Shown: positions 52,305 through 61,418, counted from the first letter of the stretch. The stretch is DNA of 64,000 nucleotides from Cacconaster sp045642485 (GCA_045642485.1 JAZUIV010000059.1:13308-77307); one strand, 5' to 3'. Notes: generated by a model not told the origin, from the letters alone. Made by a program: numbers and translations.

Positions 52305-53413
52305 TGGTTGGGGCGATGCTCAAGCCTGTGGGCAGCATCTGCAACCAGGGATGTGCCTATTGTTACTATTTGAGAACCGCTTCGCTCTATGGAGGTGGCG
52401 GTCCCGTAATGGACGATGCCATCCTCGAAAGGAGTATCAGACAGACCATAGAAGCCTGTGAGGGGGATTGTGTGAGCTTTTGCTGGCACGGAGGCGAGCC
52501 TCTGCTGGCAGGATTGCCGTTTTTCCGCAAAGCCGTGCGTTTGCAGAAGAGATATGCGGGTGGTAAGAGAATCGACAACTCGTTGCAGACCAACGGATTG
52601 CTTGTGGATGACAGTTGGTGCAGGTTCTTCCGTGACAATGATTTCCTTATTGGAATTTCAATAGACGGGCCGAAGGATATCCACGACAAATTCCGTAAGG
52701 TTCATTCCGGAGTCTCCTCGTTCGATGCTGTAATAAGGGCCATCACCCTGTTCAAGCGTTACAGGGTGGAGTTCAACACCCTCAGCGTGGTGAGCAGCCT
52801 CAGTGAGGGCAGGGGAGTCGAGATTTACCGCTTCTTCCGGGATACTGTCGGAAGCAGGTTTATGCAGTTCCTTCCTGCAGCGGACAGGCAGTTGCCCTGG
52901 GCTGTGTCGGCGGAAGGGTACGGAAGGTTTCTGACTGATATCTTCGACGAATGGGTGCGGCGTGATGTGGGGGAGTATTTCGTCCAGATGTTCGATGCGA
53001 CGCTCGCAGGGTGGTACGGGGTCACCCCCGGGGTCTGTACTGTCAATGATCGCTGCAACGATTCCCTTGTGATTGAGCACAACGGAGATGTCTATTCCTG
53101 CGACCATTTCGTGAAGCCTGACCTGCTTTTGGGAAACATCCGGGAAAGCAGTTTGAAGGAACTTTACGATTCTCCCGGCAGGGTGTCGTTTTCCGGGTCG
53201 AAAACCGCCTCTCTCCCCGAAGAGTGCCGTGAGTGCCCTTATTTCTTTGCCTGTCACGGAGAGTGTCCCGAACACCGCGTCAATGGCCGTAATGTGCTAT
53301 GTGAAGGGCTTAAAATGTATTTCAGGCACGTTTCTCCCGCAATGGACGGGATGAAGGAACTCCTTCTCCGCCGCCGCTCCCCCGCAGAGATAATGAACAC
53401 CTGGGTGATGTAA
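52304..53413 (+). CDS. anaerobic sulfatase-maturating enzyme (radical SAM, SPASM)
   Basis: A 369-aa radical-SAM enzyme that converts Cys or Ser of sulfatases to formylglycine. The SAM cluster motif is ICNQGCAYCYY (C13, C17, C20), followed by FCWHGGEPLLAG and IGISIDGPKDIHD. The SPASM region has GVCTVNDRCNDSLVIEHNG, GDVYSCDHFV, and the C-terminal cluster PEECRECPYFFACHGECPEH. ATG 52304 overlaps the GH92 stop by one base, so expression is coupled. No sulfatase with a C/S-x-P-x-R motif is in the window. The last 208 bp of the gene recur at 61427-61633. Confidence 0.93.
   Translation: MVGAMLKPVGSICNQGCAYCYYLRTASLYGGGGPVMDDAILERSIRQTIEACEGDCVSFCWHGGEPLLAGLPFFRKAVRLQKRYAGGKRIDNSLQTNGLLVDDSWCRFFRDNDFLIGISIDGPKDIHDKFRKVHSGVSSFDAVIRAITLFKRYRVEFNTLSVVSSLSEGRGVEIYRFFRDTVGSRFMQFLPAADRQLPWAVSAEGYGRFLTDIFDEWVRRDVGEYFVQMFDATLAGWYGVTPGVCTVNDRCNDSLVIEHNGDVYSCDHFVKPDLLLGNIRESSLKELYDSPGRVSFSGSKTASLPEECRECPYFFACHGECPEHRVNGRNVLCEGLKMYFRHVSPAMDGMKELLLRRRSPAEIMNTWVM
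53205..53412 (+). repeat. direct repeat, copy 1 (3' end of the sulfatase maturase gene)
   Basis: 208 bp matching 61427-61633 with one 1-nt indel near its left end and only five substitutions in the coding part, all at third codon positions and synonymous. The match stops two bases into the stop codon (TAA here, TAG in the other copy). The two copies are in the same orientation and bound about 8 kb. Confidence 0.93.
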
Positions 53414-53711
53414 TCCGATAAAGAATTCAGTCCGCCCAACCACGCTGACAGGGGCCATCCGGCCGGGCGGATAGTAGCGGTTAACGTGCGCAGGATGCCG
53501 TAATTCGCGCACGGGAATGCCAAAATTGAAGGTTCCGTGCGTGAAATAGGCCTTCAGACGCACGAGAAACACACATCGGTATGAAATGCAGAAGCTTCGG
53601 TTTTCGAAATAATAGTCGTATCTTCGTATCAGGAACAATCGGCAAAGCCGCCCGGCACAAATCCTACTCTCCGATTGCGTTTCGAGATTGATCTCGATTG
53701 AAATGATAATT
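53414..53711. other. non-coding or relic stretch after the maturase gene
   Basis: About 300 bp without a recognisable gene. A minus-strand reading frame of about 75 codons from 53638 down to the maturase gene is open but matches nothing I know and runs on antisense to that gene; it may be a relic. No terminator hairpin with a T-tract is seen. Confidence 0.4.
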
Positions 53712-55235
53712 ATGAAACGATTTATGCTATTTACGGTCCTGACCTTTTTGTGCCTGGGGGACAGTGCGTCCGCTTTTCAGCGGGATGGTGACGGGTACAC
53801 CGACAGATATAGGAACTGGATAAAGGTCATCGGCTCGGACGAATTCGGAGGACGCAAGCCTATGACGGAATACGATACAAAGACAATCGAGTACCTTGCC
53901 GGAGAATTCCGCAGCCTCGGCCTTAAGCCTGCGTTTGACGGCAGTTACTTCCAGAGTGTCAAGGAGATATCCACTACAGTCGCGCTGCCGGAAGAAGGCA
54001 TTCCCGTCAAGGCGGCAAAAGGATCTCTCAGACTATCTTCCCCGAACGACCTGATGGTCTGGACCACGAGAGGAACCGACAGGGTGGAGTTTAAGAATGT
54101 GGAGTATGTCTTCTGCGGATTCGGTATCGACGCCCCGGAATATGGCTGGAACGACTTCGAGGACATCGACGTGAAGGGGAAAATAGTGATAGCGATGGTG
54201 AACGACCCCGGATTTTATGACAAATCCCTCTTCCGGGGCAGGAATATGACCTATTACGGGCGATGGACCTACAAACTTGAGCAGGCTCAGAAACTCGGGG
54301 CTGCCGGATGTCTCATTCTTCACAATGAGGCGGCGGCCGGCTACGGCTGGCACGTCTGTGTAAACGGCCATCAGGAGAGCAATCTGGCCCTTTTCGACGA
54401 AACCGACAGTAACATGGACGAGCTCGGTATGAGGGGATGGATAAGTGAGGAGGGCTGCAGGAAATTGTTCGAAAAGGCCGGCGTGGATTATGACAATGCG
54501 GTTATGGCGGCTAAGAAGCCCGGCTTCAAGGCCATTCCTCTGAAAGCCCGGAGCACTTTTTCGATGGACGTGAAATATGAAGTGGGGGAGACTTTCAACG
54601 TGGGGGCCGTTCTTCCCGGTACGGACTTGAAGGATGAGTGCGTTGTCTATAGTGCACATTGGGACCACTTCGGCATCGGCACGCCCGATGAGACCGGAGA
54701 TGCGATTTACAACGGTGCGGCTGATAACGGGTCGGGCCTTGCCGCTCTGCTGATGATTGCCGCGAAACTGCAGACAATGCCGACTCCGAGACGTTCCATC
54801 CTCTTCCTTGCGGCCACCTCTGAGGAGAGCGGACTCTTCGGCTCGCAGTACTATTGCGAACACCCGGCCTTCCCGATGGAGAAGACAGCCGCCTGCTTCA
54901 ATTTCGACTGCATAGCACCCGCCCCGCTCACCGATGAAGTGACCCTTCTCGGTGGAGGGGAGAGCGCTCTTGACAATTATGTGATTGCCGCCGCGGCCGC
55001 CCAGGGCAGGAGGATAATCTTTGACGATGACAACTCTGACGGATGGTTCTTCCGTTCCGACCATTGGAATTTCGTGAAGAAGGGAGTTCCGGCAATTATC
55101 TTCAAGGCCGGGAAGATGGCCGCGTGGTATCACAAGCCGAGCGACGAGTACAGTGAAGACTGGAATGTCGAAGGATCCGTGGCGAATGTCAACCTGATGT
55201 TCGCCGCAGGTCTGGGCGTAGCCAATGCTGATTAG
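53712..55235 (+). CDS. M28 family zinc aminopeptidase with PA domain
   Basis: A 507-aa secreted peptidase (signal ending ASAF). Residues about 80-270 hold a PA-like insert (FCGFGIDAPEYGWNDFEDID, VKGKIVIAMVNDPGFYD); the M28 domain follows with metal ligands in SAHWDHFGIG, NGAADNGSGLAAL, ATSEESGLFGSQYY, FNFDCIAP and RSDHWNF. The family removes N-terminal residues. In a glycan locus it may help degrade the protein part of glycoproteins. The ATG at 53712 gives a proper signal peptide. The convergent ligase gene ends 4 nt away. Confidence 0.93.
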   Translation: MKRFMLFTVLTFLCLGDSASAFQRDGDGYTDRYRNWIKVIGSDEFGGRKPMTEYDTKTIEYLAGEFRSLGLKPAFDGSYFQSVKEISTTVALPEEGIPVKAAKGSLRLSSPNDLMVWTTRGTDRVEFKNVEYVFCGFGIDAPEYGWNDFEDIDVKGKIVIAMVNDPGFYDKSLFRGRNMTYYGRWTYKLEQAQKLGAAGCLILHNEAAAGYGWHVCVNGHQESNLALFDETDSNMDELGMRGWISEEGCRKLFEKAGVDYDNAVMAAKKPGFKAIPLKARSTFSMDVKYEVGETFNVGAVLPGTDLKDECVVYSAHWDHFGIGTPDETGDAIYNGAADNGSGLAALLMIAAKLQTMPTPRRSILFLAATSEESGLFGSQYYCEHPAFPMEKTAACFNFDCIAPAPLTDEVTLLGGGESALDNYVIAAAAAQGRRIIFDDDNSDGWFFRSDHWNFVKKGVPAIIFKAGKMAAWYHKPSDEYSEDWNVEGSVANVNLMFAAGLGVANAD

Positions 55236-55239
55236 GAGA

Positions 55240-56580
55240 TCAGTCTTCCTGATACATCTGGCGGAACTTGCCGGTCCTTGCGCTGCGCTGCGGGGGAAGA
55301 TCCGACAATGTGACGGTGAACTCTTCGACTCCAAACTTTCCGAGGTACCCGCGTATCTTCCTTTCTGCCTCCGCGAAGACTTTTTCGTGGTCGGCCCCCG
55401 GCAGGAAGTCAATTCTCAGTTCTATGTCGGAACTGCCGTGGAGAACCATCTGGAAGTTGTTGATTCCCTCGATGGGCTCGATTACGAAAATGAATGGCAA
55501 GGGGGCCAGCCTGACGGGGTTGCCGTCACGGTCAGTCATTGTCAGGACATCATTGGAGCGGCCCTCCACCGTAAACCAGGCTCCCTGTCTTCCGCACGGA
55601 CAGGGTTCGTGGTGCATTGTTATCCTGTCCGTCATTGAAAACCTTATGATGGGCTGCACGAAGTTGGCCAGGTTGGTCAGGAGCACCTTGTCCGAGACGA
55701 CACCGTCAGGGACCGGATTGTTGCAATTGTCGACCGGCTCGAGAATGTAGAAATCGCTGTTGAGGTGCATATGGTGGTGCGGGCACTCGTATGCCACCAC
55801 GTTGCCTTCGGTGCAGCCGTACACGGAAATGACTTCAGCCTTCGGGAACGCTTTCCTGATTTTGTCCCTTGTGGCAGGCGTGAGGAACTCGCCTGAGGTT
55901 ATGACCTGCACGGGGTCTATGTGAAGATTTCCCAGAAGCGCCTGATCTGCCAGAAGTTCCATAGAACCTGCATATCCCACCATTACCTTGGGCCGTATCC
56001 GGTTCACATTACGGCATATATCCTCATAGGTATCTTTGGCGTTCACCAGCCGTATGCTATTGGAAAGCAGGGGCATCTTGCGTATATTGTTCCGTATGTT
56101 GCCGTTCTCTATCAGGAACACGTCATCGACGCAGAATGCGGCAAGCGGGAACCGGCATTTCATATATCTGGCCATCGTCAATATGGCCGCGGATCTTGTG
56201 GAATTGCCGTCGTGAAGGACGATTGAAGGCACTCCGGTGGACCCGGAAGTGGTGGCCACCAGATATCTGCGGTGGAAATCCTTTCCGATGTTTCCCTTGT
56301 CGGCGATGAAGGCCTGCACGTCAGCCAGTTTCACCTTCCTGTCGGTGACATAGTCGTCAAAGTCAGACATCATCGTCTTCTTGTCGACGGGAGGCAGGTC
56401 CTCCAGCGTGAACTTCTCGGGAAGATTTTTGTAAAGTGCTCTGAAAAAAGGACTTCTGGATTTTGCATATCTTACGATATCCTCCAGCCTGCGCTTTGCA
56501 ATATCCTCAAGCCGGGACTGTGAAAGGTGATTTGCCTTGAGAAAGTGAATAATAAGGGCCGGATAACTGTATTTTATCAT
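55240..56580 (-). CDS. PaaK/CapK-like AMP-dependent ligase
   Basis: A 446-aa adenylate-forming enzyme of the phenylacetate-CoA ligase/CapK group. Motifs: YLVATTSGSTGVPSIVLHD (nucleotide loop), MVGYAGSMELLADQALLG, VITSGEFLTPATRDKIR, VISVYGCTEGNVVAYECPHH and GAWFTVEGRSNDVLTM. CapK-like members are often found with surface polysaccharide or lipid genes; the acid substrate is unknown. The ATG at 56580 fits the family N-terminus; longer readings cover the promoter region, where TACATTTG (56610-56603, minus) fits a -7 box. CATG-poor, like the resident genome. Confidence 0.85.
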   Translation of the reverse strand: MIKYSYPALIIHFLKANHLSQSRLEDIAKRRLEDIVRYAKSRSPFFRALYKNLPEKFTLEDLPPVDKKTMMSDFDDYVTDRKVKLADVQAFIADKGNIGKDFHRRYLVATTSGSTGVPSIVLHDGNSTRSAAILTMARYMKCRFPLAAFCVDDVFLIENGNIRNNIRKMPLLSNSIRLVNAKDTYEDICRNVNRIRPKVMVGYAGSMELLADQALLGNLHIDPVQVITSGEFLTPATRDKIRKAFPKAEVISVYGCTEGNVVAYECPHHHMHLNSDFYILEPVDNCNNPVPDGVVSDKVLLTNLANFVQPIIRFSMTDRITMHHEPCPCGRQGAWFTVEGRSNDVLTMTDRDGNPVRLAPLPFIFVIEPIEGINNFQMVLHGSSDIELRIDFLPGADHEKVFAEAERKIRGYLGKFGVEEFTVTLSDLPPQRSARTGKFRQMYQED

Positions 56581-56673
56581 AACATTTGTGTACTTGGCGC
56601 TGCAAATGTATGAAAATAGACGGTTTTTTCTATTTTTGCATAATGAACGCAGCCTGTCCGTATAGTGAGTCAA

Positions 56674-59600
56674 CTATTTGAGCCGTCTGGCCGCTTCGCC
56701 TGCGATGATGAGGTTGATATCGGTGGGGACTCCGTCTTCCTGAGGGGTGACGACTGTGCCTGGCCCGGGGGTTGGTACCTGACGGGCCAGTTTCATAATG
56801 GCCGTGCCTTCGTTGATCTCGTCGAACATAGAGATGTAGATACTCTTGCATCCTGCCTCGATACAGGCGTCAATCTGTCTGCGTAGGAACTCTCCTCCGC
56901 GCCTGTCAACGGTGTCGTCAGCATCCGGGAAGATATTCAGCCAACTGAATCCGGGCCATACGTCACCGGCAAAGTCGATGCCGTGTTCCTCGCACCACGC
57001 AACGTCGCCGGGGATGACCTTCTTGAACCCGTCGAAGTCCTCGTTCGTGAACCTGCCCACATACCAGGGCATTACTATGTCGGACTTGAGTATGTATTCG
57101 TGAACCCTTTCATCCTTGCGGGTGTCGCTGCCAAGCTCGCGCCAGTAGGTGGGTACTCCGAGCATCACGCTGTAGCCGCGCTTCTTGAGCCCGTCTATCA
57201 TCTTTCCACCCTCGTCAAGGAAATGTTCGGGCCTGTCGACGAATCCAATGCCCCAAATGACGACCAGCGGCTTCCCGTTGTGCCAGAGGTAGGAGGGCCT
57301 GGCCTCGTGGTCGAACAGATTGTAGCGTACGCTGAGCTCATCTATGTCGGACAAAAGCTCGTCCGCCATCTTTCCCGGTTCGCCGCGCATGTCGTACATT
57401 ATGCAGATGGCCCTGTCATAGCGCTCGGCACAGGACATTGCATTGTCCATCACGGTGAGGAAATGTTCGCGGTTAGCCCCGTTTATATCCCACATGAACC
57501 TCTGCATGAACACGCCGTCGAGTCCGTACTCCTTCATCCAGCGGAAATGAAGGTCAATGGTGCTGTAGTCGGCTGAAGAGAAAACCCTCGGCTCGCTGCC
57601 GTCAGCCATCTTGCCGGGAATGGGGTAGGTCTCGTTATACTCCAGCATTTCCGGCAGCATATCCACCCTGTATCTTCCATCGGCAAAGGTGTAGCCGCCA
57701 GCGTATTTCTGCCCCTTTGCGGGAGAGAGGAACCATCCCTGATAGCCGGCCATTGCAAGTCCCCTGTAGGAGTCATAGCTGATGCTTGAGCCGACGCCCC
57801 ACTCCTTGTTGGGCAGGGGACCCATCTCGAGTTCCAGCACACCTCCGTTCACAATAGCTTCGTGGCTGATGGCAGGCTCGTTCCATACCTTGCCGTTGAG
57901 CTTTGCCGACTGTATGTACTTGTTGTCTTTTGATACGTTGTAAGCCTTGACCTCGAAGGTCCTGCCGTTGCTCATATGTATCTTGCTGCTCCCGAATCTG
58001 GGGCTTCCGATGCTGTATTCGGCCTTTCCGGGACATACGGGGAAGAATCCGAGGCTTGAAAAGACCACGAACGAGGTCATTCCGCCACCGTCTTCGTCGC
58101 CGGGAACGCCCATAAGATCGTCACGGAACCAGGTGTCGAGCATCTGGCGTATACGCTTCTGGGTTTTCCAGGGAGCGCCGGCGAAGTTATACAGATAAGG
58201 TACGTGCAGCGAAGGTTCGTTGCCCATCGAGAACTGTCCTACGATGCCCGAATGGTCAGGAAGCTTTGCCCAGAAGTCATATTTTTCCATTCCGAGCGGT
58301 TCTGCGAACATACTGTCGAGTTGTGCCACGAACTTGCGGTCACCGCCCATAAGGGAGATGAGGTCATATACGTTGTGCTGGACGTCCCAGCGGTAAACCC
58401 AGCCGTTGTTTTCATCGTAGTATTCCCTTGAACCCATTCCGCCGGGGAAGTTGTAGTCGAATGGCTCGATGAACTTCCCGTCCTTGTCCTTGGGATGGAA
58501 AAATCCGGTCTTGCCGTTGAAGAGGTTACGGTAGTCAAAAGAGTGCTTGAAGAAGTACTCCGACTCGTCGAGATACTGCTTCTTGCCAGTGAGGTCGAAT
58601 GCTGCCCTTAGGAGTTTGGATGCAGCCCAGCAGTCGTATGAGGTTCCTGTGGTCACAGGGACGGGCTGGCGTTTCTCGAACTCGTGCACGAGAGGGTCGG
58701 TTTCCTTCTCGCCATCCCTGAGTGCGGGGAGGTATCCGTTCTCCCAATAGAACTTGTCAAGCTCTCCAGCGGGAGCGTTGCTCCAGGGGACGACGGTGCG
58801 GCCCTTGAGGCTCGTCGCTGCGGCCACGGCTACCTTCTCGACGTCAATGTCGAGTCCCTTTATGTATGCATCTGCGAACGAACCGATGCCGTGGCAGCAG
58901 TTCATGCCTCTGCCCGCGCCTGCGACGCCGGGGAAGCAGGGCAGCCATCCGTGGGCGTTCTCCTCGGACATACGAAGGTATGACTTGAGTATCGCCTCTT
59001 CGAGGGGAACGTCGACTATGGTGCGGAGAGGATGGGCGTCGTGGTAGGTATCCCAGAGCCAATCGTCTGTGTAGTAGGCGATTCCGTCATCATCGTGAAC
59101 TTTGTTGTCCTCACCGCTCCAGTATTTGCCGTCCTCGCTCATACAGACGGGACGCTCAAGTGTGCGGTAGTATGAGGTATAGAACACTGTCAGGTCCTCC
59201 TCGCTGCCGCCGCTGACCTCGAGACGGCCGAGGACCTCGTTCCATATCTTGCGACCCTGTGCCATGAGAGCGTCGACGTCATAGTCTCTGATTTCACGTG
59301 CAAGGTTCTTCGCTGCCTGCTCGGTACTGATGAATGAAACGCCGTAGCGTATGCGGAGCTCGGGAGTGTCGAAGGTGAGCATCACGTGGCTCTTGTCCAT
59401 ATTCTCAGCGGATCTGGGTGCAGTCTCGAACTCGACGTGGATGTATGCCTTGGTCTGCCCTCCGCAGTACTGAAATCCCCTGACTACATTGCCCTTGGCG
59501 TTCATCTCTCCGCTATGGGCGTTCACCGTAAGGATGACGGGACCCTTGCTGCGGAACTTCAGGTCGTAGATTGCGGACTGGTGGGAGGTTGCGAACTTTG

Positions 59601-59964
59601 CGTTGATGGTCGAGCCTGCGAGTTCTGTCTCATAGCTGTACGGGGTGATGTGCTCGTTGTCCCAATCTAGCCTCAGACCGGGGAATCCTATGGTGAGGGT
59701 GGCCTGTGAGCGGTGGTCGGTCACCCAGAGGGGCAGTCCGTCCACCAGCTCGGTGGTGTACTCACGCCTGCAGGGGAAGACCCTCAGCATGGAGTGGGGC
59801 ATCGATACGGTAGGGTAGCATGGCACCAGCATATGGCTTATGTGGCCGATGTAGGTGTTTACATAGTCTACGGGTTCCTTCTGCCCACACTTGTCTGTGC
59901 GGCATCCTGCCAGAAGAATTGTGGTGCAAGCCAGCACCAGTACTTTTGCTACGGTGTTCTTCAT
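56674..59964 (-). CDS. GH92 alpha-mannosidase fused to a GH71/GH99-like domain
   Basis: A 1096-aa lipoprotein (lipobox LAGC). Residues about 25-750 are GH92: VDYVNTYIGHISHMLVPCYP, the canonical acid motif MGNEPSLHVPYLYNF with Glu583, and GDEDGGGMTSFVVFSSLGFFP. Residues about 765-1096 form a TIM barrel of the GH71/GH99-like type: MAGYQGWFLSPAKG, STIDLHFRWMKEYGLDGVFM, YLWHNGKPLVVIWGIGF, and MFDEINEGTAIMK, whose Glu1049 and Glu1052 match the ExxE pair of GH99 endo-alpha-mannosidases. It could combine exo- and endo-attack on alpha-mannan or N-glycans. CATG occurs 7 times, unlike the resident genes. Confidence 0.87.
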   Translation of the reverse strand: MKNTVAKVLVLACTTILLAGCRTDKCGQKEPVDYVNTYIGHISHMLVPCYPTVSMPHSMLRVFPCRREYTTELVDGLPLWVTDHRSQATLTIGFPGLRLDWDNEHITPYSYETELAGSTINAKFATSHQSAIYDLKFRSKGPVILTVNAHSGEMNAKGNVVRGFQYCGGQTKAYIHVEFETAPRSAENMDKSHVMLTFDTPELRIRYGVSFISTEQAAKNLAREIRDYDVDALMAQGRKIWNEVLGRLEVSGGSEEDLTVFYTSYYRTLERPVCMSEDGKYWSGEDNKVHDDDGIAYYTDDWLWDTYHDAHPLRTIVDVPLEEAILKSYLRMSEENAHGWLPCFPGVAGAGRGMNCCHGIGSFADAYIKGLDIDVEKVAVAAATSLKGRTVVPWSNAPAGELDKFYWENGYLPALRDGEKETDPLVHEFEKRQPVPVTTGTSYDCWAASKLLRAAFDLTGKKQYLDESEYFFKHSFDYRNLFNGKTGFFHPKDKDGKFIEPFDYNFPGGMGSREYYDENNGWVYRWDVQHNVYDLISLMGGDRKFVAQLDSMFAEPLGMEKYDFWAKLPDHSGIVGQFSMGNEPSLHVPYLYNFAGAPWKTQKRIRQMLDTWFRDDLMGVPGDEDGGGMTSFVVFSSLGFFPVCPGKAEYSIGSPRFGSSKIHMSNGRTFEVKAYNVSKDNKYIQSAKLNGKVWNEPAISHEAIVNGGVLELEMGPLPNKEWGVGSSISYDSYRGLAMAGYQGWFLSPAKGQKYAGGYTFADGRYRVDMLPEMLEYNETYPIPGKMADGSEPRVFSSADYSTIDLHFRWMKEYGLDGVFMQRFMWDINGANREHFLTVMDNAMSCAERYDRAICIMYDMRGEPGKMADELLSDIDELSVRYNLFDHEARPSYLWHNGKPLVVIWGIGFVDRPEHFLDEGGKMIDGLKKRGYSVMLGVPTYWRELGSDTRKDERVHEYILKSDIVMPWYVGRFTNEDFDGFKKVIPGDVAWCEEHGIDFAGDVWPGFSWLNIFPDADDTVDRRGGEFLRRQIDACIEAGCKSIYISMFDEINEGTAIMKLARQVPTPGPGTVVTPQEDGVPTDINLIIAGEAARRLK

Positions 59965-59988
59965 TATTCCTTGTATGTATTCCGAGGA

Positions 59989-60019
59989 CAAAATTATTCA
60001 TTATTTCTTGTTTGACAAA
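59989..60019 (-). promoter_or_regulatory. consensus Bacteroidetes promoter for the GH92-GH99 gene
   Basis: On the minus strand TTTG (60019-60016), a 19-nt spacer and TAATTTTG (59996-59989) match both promoter elements. The -7 box ends 24 nt before the ATG at 59964. Confidence 0.7.
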
Positions 60020-60063
60020 CTGATGCTTTGACCGGCCAAGCCCAAAGTCGAGACCCAGACTTC

Positions 60064-60257
60064 TTAGTACAAATTATAGGAAAACTCGCAATTGTATGCC
60101 TGATATGGACGTGTAGGGTCGAATGCCCTGAAGTAGAACATGACGTAGAGATCACCTATCTTTTGAATCTGAGGGTCGCCGGTGATGGTATCGGGATTCT
60201 CGAAACTGTATATTTCTGTTATCGCTTCCAGATCATCCTGTAGTTGAATCGGCGGTT
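60064..60257 (-). pseudogene. remnant of a beta-propeller glycosidase gene (GH43/GH130-like)
   Basis: Translated on the minus strand this stretch reads an open fragment of about 60 residues with SFENPDTITGDPQIQKIGDL and LYVMFYFRAFDP before a stop at 60066-60064. The DPQIxKIGDLYVMFYF pattern is typical of five-bladed-propeller glycosidases. It has no start or full length and lies out of frame with the fragment before it, so it is a broken piece. The family assignment is by motif only. Confidence 0.55.
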
Positions 60258-60471
60258 AGGGGCGGGTCCGGGGGTGTAAGCCGTGAACAGGTCGAAACTC
60301 TGCCGGCCCGGACGTATGGCCTTCTTGTAGTAATAGAACCCGTCCGAATAGAGAGTCCAGCGGCCTCCGTTGGAAAGGACGTTGAACCCTTGGATGCTGC
60401 CTTCGCCGCTTATGTCGCAGGGGGCGACGATATTTCCCCCGCCGAGTGGAAGGCTACTCGAAGCACTGGCT
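60219..60471 (-). pseudogene. coding-like C-terminal fragment of unknown exported protein
   Basis: A minus-strand open stretch of about 83 codons, without a start codon, reading GGGNIVAPCDISGEGSIQGF, then NGGRWTLYSDGFYYYKKAIR and FDLFTAYTPGP, ending in a stop at 60221-60219. The composition is that of real protein, but the fragment overlaps the end of the phosphodiesterase gene and the start of the propeller-glycosidase remnant. I read both as debris of deleted glycan-locus genes. Confidence 0.45.
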
Positions 60472-61350
60472 CATTGCGCGGCCTACCCAGACTTGAGGTT
60501 GCTCAAGATTGAAAAGGCCTGCGATTGTTGCGGCCACATCATACTGCATCATACTCTCGGTGAATTCACCGCCTTGCCTGATTCCCTTTCCGGTGATGAT
60601 GAACGGAGTCTCATATTCAGCGGGGGTGATTCCTCCGTGGTCGGTGCCGGTTCCACCGTGGTCGGAAGTGACGATGACAGTAGTGTTTCCGGCTATTCCG
60701 GCCTCATCTATAGCGTCGAGGATGCGCTTGATCTCACCGTCAAGGAACTTCATCTCCTTGTGGTATGCCTTCGAGCCCCAGCCAGTGACGTGACCTTCGT
60801 GGTCGGGATGGTCGTATGATATTGTGAATAGGGTGGGTTTCTCGTTCTTTATGAAGCGGATGGCCTTGTCGGTGATGTCGGTGGGGATTCCCTCGTTTGC
60901 CTGCTCGAAATAATCACAGGCAAGAGAATCCACAAGGTGATGGATGGTATCCCACTCATATACTGCACCTACCTTGCTGCCCTTGATCTGGCTCTTCACG
61001 AGATAATGGATGGTGGGGAAGATGCCGTGCTCGTTCACGACGCGGGAGGGAAGCTCCGGAACCTGTGAATACCACTCGGTGTAGCCGGTGAGTTCTGTGC
61101 CCGCACCCATAAACATCGAGGCCCAGTTGATAGCGCTTGATGTCTTGAATACGCTGCGTTTTGCAAGTGTCCAGCAACCTTCGTCCATAAGTTTGCTGAC
61201 TGTAGGCATCTCTTCGCGGACGAAGTCTGCGGAAGACATTCCGTCAAGGCCGATGAGGATTACGTGTTCTGTTCCGGGCGCGTTCTTCCCACAGGAGACT
61301 GCGAGGAGCATCAATGCTGATGCAAGAATGATTCTGAATATTGATTTCAT
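60454..61350 (-). CDS. phosphodiesterase/alkaline-phosphatase-fold lipoprotein
   Basis: A 298-aa lipoprotein (lipobox AVSC) of the type I phosphodiesterase/nucleotide pyrophosphatase branch of the alkaline phosphatase superfamily. Seen: HVILIGLDGMSSADF with the first metal-binding Asp, a Thr/Ser-rich nucleophile region FKTSSAINWASMFMGAG, SYDHPDHEGHVTGWGSKAYH and VIVTSDHGGTGTDHGG. It lacks the sulfatase C/S-x-P-x-R motif. Substrates may be phosphodiesters or phosphomonoesters on glycans or nucleotides. The start at 61350 follows a consensus promoter. It ends just before glycosidase remnants upstream of the GH92-GH99 gene. Confidence 0.85.
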   Translation of the reverse strand: MKSIFRIILASALMLLAVSCGKNAPGTEHVILIGLDGMSSADFVREEMPTVSKLMDEGCWTLAKRSVFKTSSAINWASMFMGAGTELTGYTEWYSQVPELPSRVVNEHGIFPTIHYLVKSQIKGSKVGAVYEWDTIHHLVDSLACDYFEQANEGIPTDITDKAIRFIKNEKPTLFTISYDHPDHEGHVTGWGSKAYHKEMKFLDGEIKRILDAIDEAGIAGNTTVIVTSDHGGTGTDHGGITPAEYETPFIITGKGIRQGGEFTESMMQYDVAATIAGLFNLEQPQVWVGRAMSQCFE

Positions 61351-61386
61351 AATGTACCTATTCCACCACCTGGGTTTTCGGACGGG

Positions 61387-61418
61387 CAAATGTACCAATT
61401 ATGCCCGAAAATAACAAA
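61387..61418 (-). promoter_or_regulatory. consensus promoter for the phosphodiesterase gene
   Basis: On the minus strand TTTG (61418-61415), a 20-nt spacer and TACATTTG (61394-61387) match the Bacteroidetes consensus, 36 nt before the ATG at 61350. It overlaps the start of the maturase fragment on the other strand. Confidence 0.68.

Noticed and set aside
53414..53640. Minus-strand gene of about 75 codons after the maturase
   Set aside because: No family recognised, no clean end of its own (it runs antisense through the maturase gene), so only noted as a possible relic.
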